DNA from: Apostichopus japonicus | Taxonomy: Eukaryota > Echinodermata > Holothuroidea > Aspidochirotida > Stichopodidae | Direction of reading: 5' to 3' | Assembly (NCBI RefSeq): GCF_037975245.1 | Contig: NC_092568.1 | Span: 8,319,001-8,383,000, forward strand | Length of the DNA: 64,000 bases | In this document: positions 50,301 through 61,086 of the stretch, piece by piece | Layout: every line of letters starts with the position of its first letter | Numbering within the stretch: the first letter of the stretch is position 1 | Translations under genes and position numbers: made by a program | Notes under the pieces: generated by a model | The model's database searches: none | What the model was told of the DNA's origin: nothing | The model's input: only the letters and a program-made list of their open reading frames with translations

Positions 50301-53300
50301 CGATATTCACCCCTAGACATTAGGAAAACAATTTGGGGTTGTGTGTGGGGGGGCCAATGAATGCTATGTGGTTTATTAAGATTTGGAGTTGCAAGTTGAC
50401 CACCAAAAGAGAGGGGCAAATGACTTTTTGGTGCTTGGAATTAAGTATTTGGGGTTGAAAGTAGACAATAACCAAAGAAAAATGGTTGTATTGACTAAAT
50501 TTTACATCAGGAAATGTTCATGGAGTGGGGGGAGGTAAATTTCTGTTTCATATCTTTGCCCTAAATTGATTTCATTCCAGGATTTTAATTGTCCCAATAA
50601 AGGTTAATAAACATGGTTTGTCGGGGTCAATGAAGGATCAAGAAATTCCATAAATGTATCAACACCTGGTTTAGAATCTTTCTGAAGATTAAGTATTTCT
50701 CCTTCTCAAGAAACTTTTCTCTACATACATAGTTTACAAAAGACAACGGTCGTAACGAAGGAAAACAGTAAAAACCTCAACTATGTTTATAAATTTTTAA
50801 AAGAGAAAAATTTATATTAAAAAAAAAAAAAAAAAATTTTTGTAAAAAAGAACATTGATGAATATTTTATGAAATTGTGTGAGCAAATAACAAACAAGGA
50901 AAACAAACCTTGAGAGCAGAATGGATGGACATGGCATCATAATCCTGTCTGCTGGTCAGCAGAGCTGAGGTCAATGTCTGGAAGTCATCATCTAGCTGGG
51001 AAGACAACTCCTCCTCAAGATTCTGGAAATAAATATTGATCTTGTTTAAAGGGTGTGAAGACTCGTGCAAAATGAAACGTCTAATGCCGGTTATCTGACC
51101 TAGTTTCGAATGAGGTGTAACAGAAGTGTTAGACACCACCATCGATCCCAGAAAATACACTCACAGCTTGCTATCGTCGGTAATTAGACACTAGTGTGCA
51201 TACAGTACATACAGCTGGGGTTAATACCCACAGCACAGTGTACAAACGGGATGGACATCTCAGGTCCAGCTAAAGATAACAAGGTATCACTTTTCATTAC
51301 TGTCTGCATTTTGTAGCGACAAGAACAAAACGTCACTTGCAAGCAACAAAAAGTTAACTTTTTCAGATGGCAGCACGCGGTTTGGGGCGAGTCTTCAATA
51401 CCTTTAAAGATCACATCAATACTGGCCACAAATTTTCATTCACTAACGGTTCACTAAGATCTTGTATCAAAAGTGTGTTCGTGGATGTTTCTGACCATCC
51501 AAATGATTAAATTACATTTCGGAAGGTTAAGTTAGAATATTAAAATAGTTCAATCAAAGGAAATGTTATTTAGGTTGGTGTTTAACTTCTTGGTTGAATT
51601 TGGAAACATGGTTTTTCATAATCGTGTTAGTCATAATAAACTTCAAATCAAACACACCCATTCCCCTCCCCCACCCCCCCCCAACCCCCGTCCTGTGAAG
51701 TGCTGATATTTACCAACAGGCAAGAAACATTTTGAATAGCACACTCCACAAAGGTACTTATTAGCCATGTTATCACACACACACGTTTACTGACTACTGA
51801 ACAGTTAATTCCATACAACAGAGGTAAATTTACATCTGTGGACACAAACAATGTTTTCCTGAATTAAGTCTACACACTTACCAGACCAAACTGTTCTTCA
51901 AATTTGACTTTGGTCTGCTGTCTCTGTGAAAACTTTCTTTTGGCTAAAGTATTAGTTACGACTACTTCGGGTTTTCCTGTTGAAAATAAAACAAAGGAAA
52001 GAAATCAACATCTTCCTTTTCCCTTCTTGTAGTTGGTGGGCTTGGTAATATGATGAACCACATGCAGGATGTGAGCAACAAGGGGTCAGAATAATGACCC
52101 CCTCCCCCCCCCTCACAGCATTTCCCACCTCCTTCCTCATTCCAGAATGAAATGATTCATGTACCACACAAAGATCAAGGTGCTCAAAATGTTACAATGC
52201 AAACACTTCTCCTGTAAAATTTGTTGAACATTTTTTATTGTTTAAAAATATATTTCATGAGCATTTTTTGGGGATAACTTTAAATAACTTTAAATTTCTG
52301 AACCACCACTTTTAAGTAAAAGCTCCATGAGACAATGGATACTAAGACACAACATTACTCACCCATGCCTTTGGTTGCCTTAAAGAGTTTCACAGCTTCA
52401 TCTTTCTCGTCATAATGCGCAGCTTTGGCAGCAGCTTCTTTCTGTACGAAAAAAAAAGAAATAACAGAGGCTAGCTGCATAAAGGGAAACAAAATAGACA
52501 AATCCTTCAGCTTTCTGAACTAAGAAAGACAAAGGTAAGCAGACCCCCCTCCCCCCAACACTAGGGGGAAGGGAAATCCATGTATCCCGTATAAGTTTTA
52601 CAGCAATGAGTTTCTGGGGGAACAGGATTGAACATTGGTCGGAATCTTGCCACCCTCCTCCCCCTCCCATACTCCCCAATTACAAACATGTGTACAGCTG
52701 TAGGGGTTTTCCTGGCAAGGGAGACTGATGTTGTATTATTAATATGTGCAGTGGCAGAACTTCTGAGGTCAAGTTTATGTCATACAACTCACCCTCAAGT
52801 GTTCAGGTGAGCATAGATAACATATATTGTTAGATCATAACTAATATACAGTAATGAATATATCTTTGTGTTTAGTATAGTCATAGATCTTAAGTGTTAA
52901 ATCATAACTAATATAATGAATATATCTTTGTTTTTAGTATAGTTATAGATCTCAGGTGTTAGATCATAACTAATATAATGAATATATCTTTGTTTTTAGT
53001 ATAGTTATAGATCTCAGGTGTTAGATCATAACTAATATAATGAATATATCTTTGTGTTAAGTATAGTTATAGATCTCAGGTGTTAGATCATAACTAATAT
53101 AATGAATATATCTTTGTTTTTAGTATAGTTATAGATCTCAGGTGTTAGATCATAACTAATATAATGAATATATCTTTGTTTTTAGTATAGTCATAGATCT
53201 CAGGTGTTAGATCATAACTTATATAATGAATATATAATTTGTATTTATGAGTGATGAATTCACTGTCAACAGTTCAACCATGCTCATCCAAATTCTTTCC

Positions 53301-56300
53301 AATATCATTGTAAATAATCTAATGTGGGATTTCAGTTTGCAAAAGATTTGCACAACACTATTTAGTTTTAACACTCCTTTTACCTTTTTCCTTTCTAGTT
53401 CTTTCTTCCTCTCTGTTCCGAGAACTGGTAACCGTGGCAGCCTCCGCCTTCTGGTTTTGACAGGTCTTTTTGAGATTTTTAGTTCATCCTAAAATAAACA
53501 CCCACACAAGAAGCAAAAAGGAGACACAGAATGTTATCAGCGACAGAAAAAAAGGTAATTAATTTGACATTCTTGATAGTATTGTATTCTTACCGGACTG
53601 AAACTCTGTTGTTGCTAAGGGGATAATAAATTGTCTCCCAGCAACTAAGAAATCTCAACAGGGTTCTCAGCACTTTTTTTATCTTTCCATTGTAATGATG
53701 TTTATAACAAACATCTACAATTATTAATTATCCGTTCAATAAAGCACACATTAAAATATCTGGGTTTCTTTCTGACTTCAACAACTTCGTATCAAGAATA
53801 TTGCAAAGCCCACTTCTGGATACAGTGGTGATTCCTTGGGTGTGTGATTTTCTTTCGCGATGAACGTTAATTGTAAGCAATATGGTGGATACAAAGGGCA
53901 GTGTAACAAACACAAGCATTATTGAACGAGTTGTAACAATAGTTTCCATATGTGTCCCCATCACAACAAGACAGTATTTGACATTTTCATATCTTTTTTT
54001 TCCTTTCTTTTAGAGAAGGGTCTGTGACGATGTAAAGTTTGATATAAACTAAGAGATAACAATATATGTAAATCTACAGTCTGTCCTCATTATTTACAAA
54101 CTAATCAAATTTCTTCTGTAAGCTCTCATTAAGGGATTCATTCAAGGACATGTTGATTGAACAAACAAGAGAAGCCAAACAGAACAAAACATAGAAAAAC
54201 AACTGTGCTGTGCCACATCCTAATTACTATCGTTTTGTTCAATTCTTGGATGGACGTATCTGTGCATCAGAAATACACACTATTGTACACTTAAAAGGTA
54301 TTGCCCCCAAGTATGCTAGAAAGTCGGATAATGGCCACCCTTGCTTAAAATTTCAAGAACAAAACAAAGCATTTTAATGCCTCTAAAAGTATTTATCACC
54401 ACTGAGGCACAAAATTGTCTGTTTAAATAATCTTAAATGTCTGGGACTAATGTAGAGGACCAGAGAGTCAAGGAAAGGACTATTGAAAACATCTAGCATT
54501 TTTTGGGGGGGGGGGGGGGAGAGAGGAGGTGGACTATGACATATTAACACTATATCTGCATGTGATGTATTTTAGGGATAATATGTTGCTAATATCTATG
54601 TCTTTGTTTCTGAGTTATGAAAATTTGGTATGTGCATTTCCCACTACCCACCCCCCCCCCCCTCCCCCATATACATCAAAACAAGTTTGCTTTTTAATGT
54701 TTCTTACCATATTTGGCATTCTATCGTCATCATTAATAGATTTCTCTGAAACAGCTGCTTGAGAAGGGGCAAGATTGGAACTGGTCTCTCCTATAGTTGA
54801 TACCTTGTCATAGTGAGCTCTCTTTTGAGTGATAAAGGAAAGAAGAAAGAAAATTAAACATGAATAGATCTTAACTTCATAACAGAGAGGATCGCTCTCC
54901 ATATGAATTAGTCAGGAAACGTGTTTATTCTATTCCTATCAATGTGTGCTAGCTGTGACAGTATTAATATCTAGTGATAATCTAATAACATGCATAGCAG
55001 CCATTGTTATATAAAACAACTAATTCTGATGTTGTTTAATTAATCCTTCTTTTAAAGTTTTAGAGATATAATATTCACCGTTTTTCTTTTATGCCTGTCT
55101 TCTGCGTAATAAAATAGAGCCTCTTGCTCGTTCATTCCCCGAACATCCAACTGAAAGTTCTTTGTAGCACTGTCTTTCAGTTCCAAGAAGTAGTTATGCA
55201 TTAAATATTCATCCTCCTGGGAAGTTGAAAACAAAAGGTAAAATTATGGATTAAATGACATACTTTAACTGTAGTTTTTTTGTTCGTTTGCCCGTGTTCA
55301 AACTGTTGATCTCCAACAATTCGACAATGCTTGCATACCTTCGACCAATCACATCAACAAAGAGCAGAACTGCACGACTAACTACGACTCAAATCAACTA
55401 AACGATTGTGAGCTGCATAATTGTGGATATTACTGCAGTTTGAACGAGCTTACAACTACAAATGATTACTATGTAGCCAGTCGTTAAGTGGAGTTTGATT
55501 CAGTATGGTAAAACACAACAGGTTTTTCAAACAGGCTATCTGCATTGGTAGTCAAATGTGCAGTTTTGTTCCTGGCTACAACTGCTCAGTTTCAACAAAT
55601 ATAACCGATCAGTGAGAAATATTTTTTACACATAGCCTATCCCAGCACCAGTCACACAACACAGCATGTTCAGAGTCCACTCGCCAGTCATTCATCGTGC
55701 TGGAAGTTAGCTGTACATACCAACATGGGTCTTGAGGACTACCAAAAAACTGGATAGATCATATGACAGTTCAGTGCACAATGTGTTTTTCTCAGTCTTC
55801 TTCAGGCTAAATTATTTGACCCACTTGAGGTGATCAACTAATTTTTGTCTCACAAACTTCGAACCTTCCATTGATACTATAAACATGTTTCCAAGAAAAA
55901 AATATGTTTTGGTACGTTCAAAGTTTCTACTGTGCGTCATGGACAAAAACTCTAAGTTTGCCAAATCCAATTACAACCTGCCCAAACTTACCCACTCATC
56001 AGTATCATAGTGTGATGACCTATTCTGCAACCTCTTCAGCAGCTTCTGATTTTCTTCCTGGATTTTCTCCTTCTCATCGTTAAGCTTAAGCTCGTTAAGA
56101 CTGTCGGTAAGATGAATGAATTAAGAGGGGTCAAATACATTTGTACCACAAAAGGAAGGGCCGCCAACTAAAATAAGCTGAGCTAACCGTATAACTTATA
56201 GAAAACTGACTTGTAAGTTATAAACAAAATTTTACAGACATATACTGTAAAATCATATAAAAAAGACATATAAAATCAAATTAATTTTTCAAGTTAATTT

Positions 56301-57525
56301 TGCCTTTTGTTGACCAGAACAAATCAGAGGAAATATCTCTATGGTAAAAACTGACCTTAATAAGGCTTTAAACATTTATATTACTTTGTTCTCATTTGAG
56401 TATGTAAGTATATTACAAACTCACTAATATCCGTTTCAATATAGCCTGCCATTTGTCTCTACCTTTGAAGATACATTCTTAATGGTATCTTGCTTGGGGT
56501 AACTACCCCCTGTTGTTTCCCTCAAAATTGTTGTTAAACAAGGACTTAACATTTTCAGGTAGTACTCCTATGTATATAATATACTCACCTCTTTGAATGA
56601 AGTTCATAATCATAATTCCAATTGTCCAGTTGTCCCGTTGACCTCAAAACATTTGTCAATTTGGCCAGTAGGATTCTATTTTCATAGTCTATTGAAGCTT
56701 GTCTTTCTTCTTCACTCTGGAACAGTAGTTACAAAATTTATTTTATGAATCAAGCATGAGACAACACATAAGTGGACAAACAGCATACATAATTCCTTCA
56801 AATTTCCAGATAAATCCTCGGGCCACAGATCCCCAATGTTGCAGCTTGTTGCACCATTTCGGTCTTTACTACGTAGAGCAGATCTACTTTACATGTTCCC
56901 AAAAATCTTTCAATATTATTGCTCTGATATGACTTTCTGGCAAACTTGCAAAATATATATCTGTGATTTTAAATTTGGCCAAAGCTGGATTCATGAGTAA
57001 TTTACAAAACCTGGGTTTGGATAAGAAAACAAATTCTTAGTTCTTATTGCAAACAGTATACAAAAAAAATCACAATATTACAATAACATGTTTACATGAT
57101 TGAAACTCACCTGCATTTTCTTCAAATTTACTTTTAGATGTAAAAATGATTTTGGCTTCTTAGTATCTAGCCCTGATCTCATTGCCTTTTTCTGAAAATT
57201 AGGAAAAAGATTATTTGAAGACATTTAAACTTACAAATCAACACACACACAAAAATTGAATAACATATATAGGGAAGAGTATAATTTTGGCAAATAATTT
57301 AAGTTAACAATTACCTTCTATCAGCCTAACTTTAGGTTAGGTCAGTCTAATATTAAACCTTACTAACTACTAATACTATTAGTAACAGTTACTGTGTTAG
57401 AGTTAATTTTGGCCTACCTTCTTTACGTGTAGCTCATATGCTCTCTGGTTCCACCTTTTCTGCAAGATGTTATTAGCTGTTGGAAATCCTGGCATTGTTA
57501 CTTTTTTAGCTGTATCACTTAACAT
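44362..57525 (-). CDS. CFAP97-domain/annexin fusion protein, 662 aa, 18 exons
   Basis: Exons, minus strand: 57525-57418, 57191-57111, 56716-56589, 56100-55992, 55216-55079, 54821-54708, 53488-53384, 52441-52363, 51976-51882, 51022-50909, 49899-49843, 49276-49163, 48675-48502, 48064-47989, 47407-47298, 46616-46455, 46083-45904 and 44406-44362. Every junction is GT/AG with matching phase, giving 662 codons plus TAG. Residues about 20-142 match the CFAP97/hemingway family (ILQKRW, IDYENRILLAKL, LDNW, LLKRLQNRSSHYD), which is linked to cilia and flagella. Residues about 268-580 are four annexin repeats (DEAVKLFKATKGMG; VEVLCTRNN; WSHIVTVLHNYEQITG; VMRIIIMRSEVDMALIRKAF). Calcium loops are degenerate. 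A Pro/Lys-rich tail follows. A membrane- or axoneme-associated ciliary role is inference. Confidence 0.9.
44446..44840 (-). mobile_element. tRNA-derived SINE
   Basis: On the minus strand the element opens GGGCATTGTGGTCAAGTGG, with an A-box-like TGGTCAAGTGG, and has a perfect B box GGTTCGAGCCC at 44788-44778, as in RNA polymerase III promoters inside tRNA genes. A body with CCTTGGGCAAGGCACTTTAT follows. It ends GCGCTATATAAGAACTG and an (ATT)n tail at about 44446-44463. It lies in the last intron of the CFAP97-annexin gene, same strand, about 40 bp before the last exon. It does not fold as a full tRNA gene by eye. Confidence 0.75.
46455..52441 (-). other. Annexin core exons (8-16) of the fusion gene
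   Basis: Repeat 1 spans exons 8-10, repeat 2 exons 10-12, repeat 3 exons 13-15 and repeat 4 exons 15-16. Exon lengths 95 and 114 nt (exons 9 and 10) and the combined 171 nt of exons 11 and 12 agree with the lengths I recall for the corresponding vertebrate annexin exons (95, 114, 91+80). Canonical GxGTDE loops are replaced by GMGKPE, GQGPFTE, RWNADS and QASGDEE, so calcium-dependent lipid binding is doubtful. Confidence 0.88.
51046..51407 (+). mobile_element. TTAA-flanked MITE, copy 3 (354 bp)
   Basis: The element 51050-51403 is bounded by TTAA on each side and is in the same orientation as copies 2 and 4. Its left end lies about 25 bp from the acceptor of exon 10 of the CFAP97-annexin gene, so the insertion reaches into the usual branch-point zone of that intron. 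Confidence 0.85.
52830..53232. repeat. 62-bp tandem repeat, about 6.5 copies
   Basis: The AT-rich unit begins atcataactaatataatgaa and ends ctcaggtgttag. The first copy is most diverged (extra 'acag', 'cttaag' for 'ctcagg') and the middle copies are nearly identical. It lies in the intron between exons 7 and 8 of the CFAP97-annexin gene. Confidence 0.9.
55992..57525 (-). other. CFAP97 domain exons (1-4) of the fusion gene
   Basis: Exon 1 gives ANNILQKRWNQRAYELHVKK, exon 2 LDTKKPKS, exon 3 ASIDYENRILLAKLTNVLRS and LDNWNYDYE, and exon 4 SLNELKLNDEKEKIQEENQK then LLKRLQNRSSHYD. This follows the order in small CFAP97-domain proteins: a basic N-terminal stretch, then IEYEN...L..KI, W.....SLN, ENQ.(I/L)LKRL..R..HYD. 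The helical pattern indicates a coiled-coil-like domain. Confidence 0.85.
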
Positions 57526-57983
57526 ACAGTTTAACAGATCGCTTTCTGTTCCAGTTTTCCTAGTCCAAGCTTCAAAATGAGTACCACGGCTCGTAATATT
57601 ATATTGGTAATGTAGCGTCCTAACAGCAGTACTAACACGTCATAAACAGTGGTACATTCAACACAATCACAACATAACGAGGTCTCCCATATGTTCCGCG
57701 TGTCAGGTCTGATGTTATTATGTTGACCTCAGACGTTTGATAGTGACTCCTGATCGTAAATTTATAACCGTGAGTTTCAGATGTCACCAATATCTCTCCT
57801 TTCAGAAATTTACTTTTATCTTTTTATTAAGAACTAAATTCAAATATGAACAAGCTTAAATCTGTTTAACTGTCCTGTACTGTAACTGTACTGTTCGTAA
57901 TCCAAGCACATGAAACGCAATTCAACACAACACGGCAACAACAGAGAAGTTTGGAAAACTTTCACACTGAGTTGTGTACAAGC

Positions 57984-57997
57984 ACCGCTATGGTAAC
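57984..57997 (-). promoter_or_regulatory. X-box-like RFX site, possible
   Basis: On the minus strand the sequence is GTTACCATAGCGGT, about 460 bp upstream of the CFAP97-annexin ATG. The left half (GTTACC) and the AT spacer match the RFX X-box consensus GTNRCC-N-RGYAAC. The right half matches at only three of six positions. RFX factors drive many ciliary genes, so the location is suggestive, but a half-site is expected by chance fairly often. Confidence 0.25.
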
Positions 57998-58351
57998 CGA
58001 TCACAGTACGCTTTCACTAATTGATTGACAGGTGCATTGATTGTGCGCTATGGAGGCGTGGTATAGGGAGCAAATATCCTGCGGCGCTTTCTGATAGTTT
58101 CTTCAAGGAGCACAAATATAATTTACCCTATATTCGAGCGATAGTAATAGAAAGAAAACAAGATTTGCCAAGTGAGCTAAAGTAATCAGACGCGAACGTT
58201 TATGGGATGGCCTACCATAAACGTTTCACCAATGGCAAATGCAACCCGCTGTTCACAGGTCAGGGCAGGGAGTGTGTTCAGCGAGTTAACTCCCTGGTTT
58301 GTTAGAGCAGTAGAGTAGCATATGGCAAGCCGTTTTAACATTTTCCTCTCT

Positions 58352-58790
58352 ATTCTACTTAAGTAGAATTAATTCCACTTAAGTAGAATACAATTAAGCT
58401 TAAGTGAAATGAATTGCACTTAAGTAGAATTGCATTTTACTTAAGCTTAATTGTATTCCACTTAAGTGGAATTCATATTAGCTTAAGTTCAAACGGTTTT
58501 TGTCTACATCGTATTTTACTTAAGTAAAATACAATTCTACTTAAGTAAAATACAATTCTGCTTAAGTAAAATTCAATTCTACTTAAGTAAAATGCATTCT
58601 GCTTAAGTAAATTCAATTCTACTTAAGTAAAATGCTATTCTACTTAAGCAAAATGGCTTTTCAATTTCACTTAAGCTAAATTGCATTTTACTTAAGTGAA
58701 ATAGAATTACGCTTAAGTGAAATGTGATTGGTCAATTTATTTCACTTAAGTAAAATGCAATTTAGCTTAAGTGAAATGTGATTGGTCAAT
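58352..58790. repeat. CTTAAG palindrome array A (about 19 sites)
   Basis: CTTAAG recurs roughly every 20-24 bp, usually as (T/G)(A/C)ACTTAAGT(A/G) embedded in AATTC/AATGC spacers, for example ctacttaagtaaaatgcatt. Many units are longer imperfect palindromes such as ATTCTACTTAAGTAGAAT. The array ends in two copies of gtgattggtcaat. The spacing is near two helical turns, which would put sites on one face of the DNA. Confidence 0.9.
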
Positions 58791-59680
58791 CAGTATGCTA
58801 CTCATTGCGTCACTGTACTTGCCGCGAAGTCCGACTTTGTATACTATTATAGGTACCTCGCCAAGTGTTCATCCGCTCAATAGGTTAACCATTGTCAGAA
58901 AAGAGGTAAAAGTACATAACGTAAAGCTTGTTTAAGCATGTTATCATTTACTGTCATCGTTTTTTCTGCCTTTATATGAAAGAGCATAATTTTAAGTACA
59001 GATGGTGTGAAAATAGGGAGGATCGAAGGTGATATAAACCATTTTAAAAATCTTTGGTTAAATGTTGATATTACTCCGAACGAGCATATGGAAGGGTTCA
59101 GTGTGATAAACTTGCTCCTCTTCTAGCTCATAATCTAAACGGTCATGATATGGAAGTTTGCAATTGCCATGATAGGCCAAGAACACAGCTATCATGTGGT
59201 GGGTAGAATATACCAGATGAAAACTTCTATCTATGCTTTGGCAGGTCTTGAAAGTGACGAGTTTAGTGTGTAAGTCAATGGAACAATTAATTGTGATGCG
59301 AGACCTATAGAGTTACGTTCAAGACGTACTAGTTACGTAACCATTTGCGGCCATTCCCCCATACTGCGATACTTTTCCAGCGTCCGTTGTGTATATACGA
59401 ACATAACACCATACTTATCCTTATCAAATGAAGCAAAGCTATGTTTATCACTGAGTCTGAACGTTAGACATTTGGTAAATGCAGCCAGCCAATAAATCGT
59501 TGCAAACTGTTGCTGATGCAGTTGGAACTTTTGAGGGCAAGGGAACAACTACAACACGACATACCACCAAGCAGTGGTACTAGTAGTAGAAGTACCACAA
59601 GGCATGGCACCATGTGAACATTGCCCCCAGACCAATCACTTCTCCGCACGACGTAAATGTTATAACGGCTTGCCATATCC

Positions 59681-60140
59681 TTCAATTCCACTTAAGCTAA
59701 ATTGTATTTTATTTAAGTAGAATTGAATTTTACTTAAGTAAAATGCAATAGTATTCTACTTAAGTAAAATACAATTCTACTTAAGTAGAACACAATTTAG
59801 CTTAAGTTAAATTCAATTTCACTTAAGCTTAATTGTATTCTACTAAAGTAAAATACAATTTTACTTAAGTAAAATTCATTTAGCTTAAGTGAAAAAGAAT
59901 GACATTTTTACTTAAGCTAAATTCAATTTTACTTAAGTAGAATTGCATTTTACTTAAGTAGAATACAATTAAGCTTAAGTGAAATTGAATTTAACTTAAG
60001 CTTAAAAGAAAGTGGTAATTTTACTTAAGTGGAATACAATTAAACTTAAGTAAAATGCAATTCTACTTAAGTGCAATTAATTTCACTTAAGCTTAATTGT
60101 ATTCTACTTAAGTGGAATTGGTTCTATTTAAGTAGAATAA
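59681..60140. repeat. CTTAAG palindrome array B (about 18 sites)
   Basis: The same degenerate palindrome as array A, enclosed between the internal terminal-repeat copy (59655-59677) and the right terminal repeat (60148-60170). A few units have lost the core (atttaag, actaaag). The mixture of CTTAAGCTAAAT, CTTAAGTAAAAT and CTTAAGTAGAAT variants is shared with array A. Confidence 0.9.
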
Positions 60141-60176
60141 CGAGGTAAATGTTAAAACGGCTTGCCATAGTAGCAG

Positions 60177-61086
60177 CTCCCTGGTTAGAGCTGGTCTATG
60201 GCGGACCATCTGTATCAGATTTATACTTGCATTTTAAAATGACATAGACCAGTCGATTCCCCGTGACCTGAAACAGATGCCTACCCACACGCCCCTATGC
60301 TGGTAAGGGTAACTAGTGTGCAAGGAGAATTTCGTTGGGGCATCCCGCTGAGGACCCAAAAAGTTAGGCTTTTTTTCCTGCCCGAAAGGGGTACATTAAT
60401 AGATCAACATGACTTGTGTGGACGAATTTCAATACCGTGTACGCACGCACCAACTTTCCTTTGGAAGTTAATACGCATATCATTCATTCATTTTAATAGA
60501 TCATGAAGTTCGTAGGTGTTCTCGTTCCTTCCTTGTATTTCTAGGTTTGCAGTTATATTACCTTGTATTCAAATAACTTAATGTTTGCGTTTGGTTAACA
60601 AGTTTATCAAATGTAGAGAAATAGAAATTGACTAAGCTTAAAATACCGTACCTGTAGATGAATGTAGTGAGCAAGTTATGAAATTTAATCTATTTTCTAC
60701 ATTCCGTCGCCCTGATACATGCCATATTAGTATTAATAACATATAAATACTAAATTAGAAAACTTTCTATTTCTATCAGTCGCAGATTCATGGGATGTGG
60801 GGTGTTACCCCCCCCCCCATCCCACCCACCCACACACAAACACAAATATTAATAGTATTAGTTATTTAACTATTTTTAAACCTCATTTATAGCCTACATA
60901 TGCTTCAGAATGCACAGTTTCACGTTTAGTTTTTCTTTCCTTTATTGTCTTGGGAGGGGAGGGAAAGTCCCCAGATCCCCCTACAAGGGTCTCGGCTACA
61001 CCGACCGTTAGGAGTACACCCCTCCTTTTGAAATTCCTGGATACGTCTCCTTCTGTTTTCGTTTACTATATGGAGTGAACGTTGAC
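60177..61086. other. Intergenic DNA, nothing recognised
   Basis: AT-rich sequence with a C run at 60809-60820 and no recognisable exon. A segment near 60177-60192 (gctccctggttagagc) resembles one left of the transposon near 58290-58307 (ctccctggtttgttagagc). Confidence 0.4.

Larger units (their letters stand above)
58321..60170. mobile_element. 1850-bp DNA transposon with 23-bp TIRs and CTTAAG palindrome arrays
   Basis: The left end (58321-58343, TATGGCAAGCCGTTTTAACA plus TTT) is the exact reverse complement of the right end (60148-60170). Both are flanked by the direct repeat GTAGCA (58315-58320 and 60171-60176), a 6-bp target duplication. Two arrays of CTTAAG-centred palindromes occupy about 58352-58790 and 59681-60140, with ~880 bp of other DNA between. 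A third terminal repeat with one mismatch is at 59655-59677, in the orientation of the right end. No transposase frame was found. From memory, a 6-bp duplication with 5'-TAY ends fits IS3EU; Dada also makes 6-7 bp duplications. Confidence 0.85.

Noticed and set aside
51184-51429. Open frame through MITE copy 3, with similar frames in the other copies
   Set aside because: The frames lie wholly within a non-autonomous element, are not conserved in length between copies and have no domain.
52410-52679. Open frame overlapping fusion exon 8 on the same strand
   Set aside because: It is a different frame. The exon frame is fixed by annexin homology (DEAVKLFKATKGMG) and phase.
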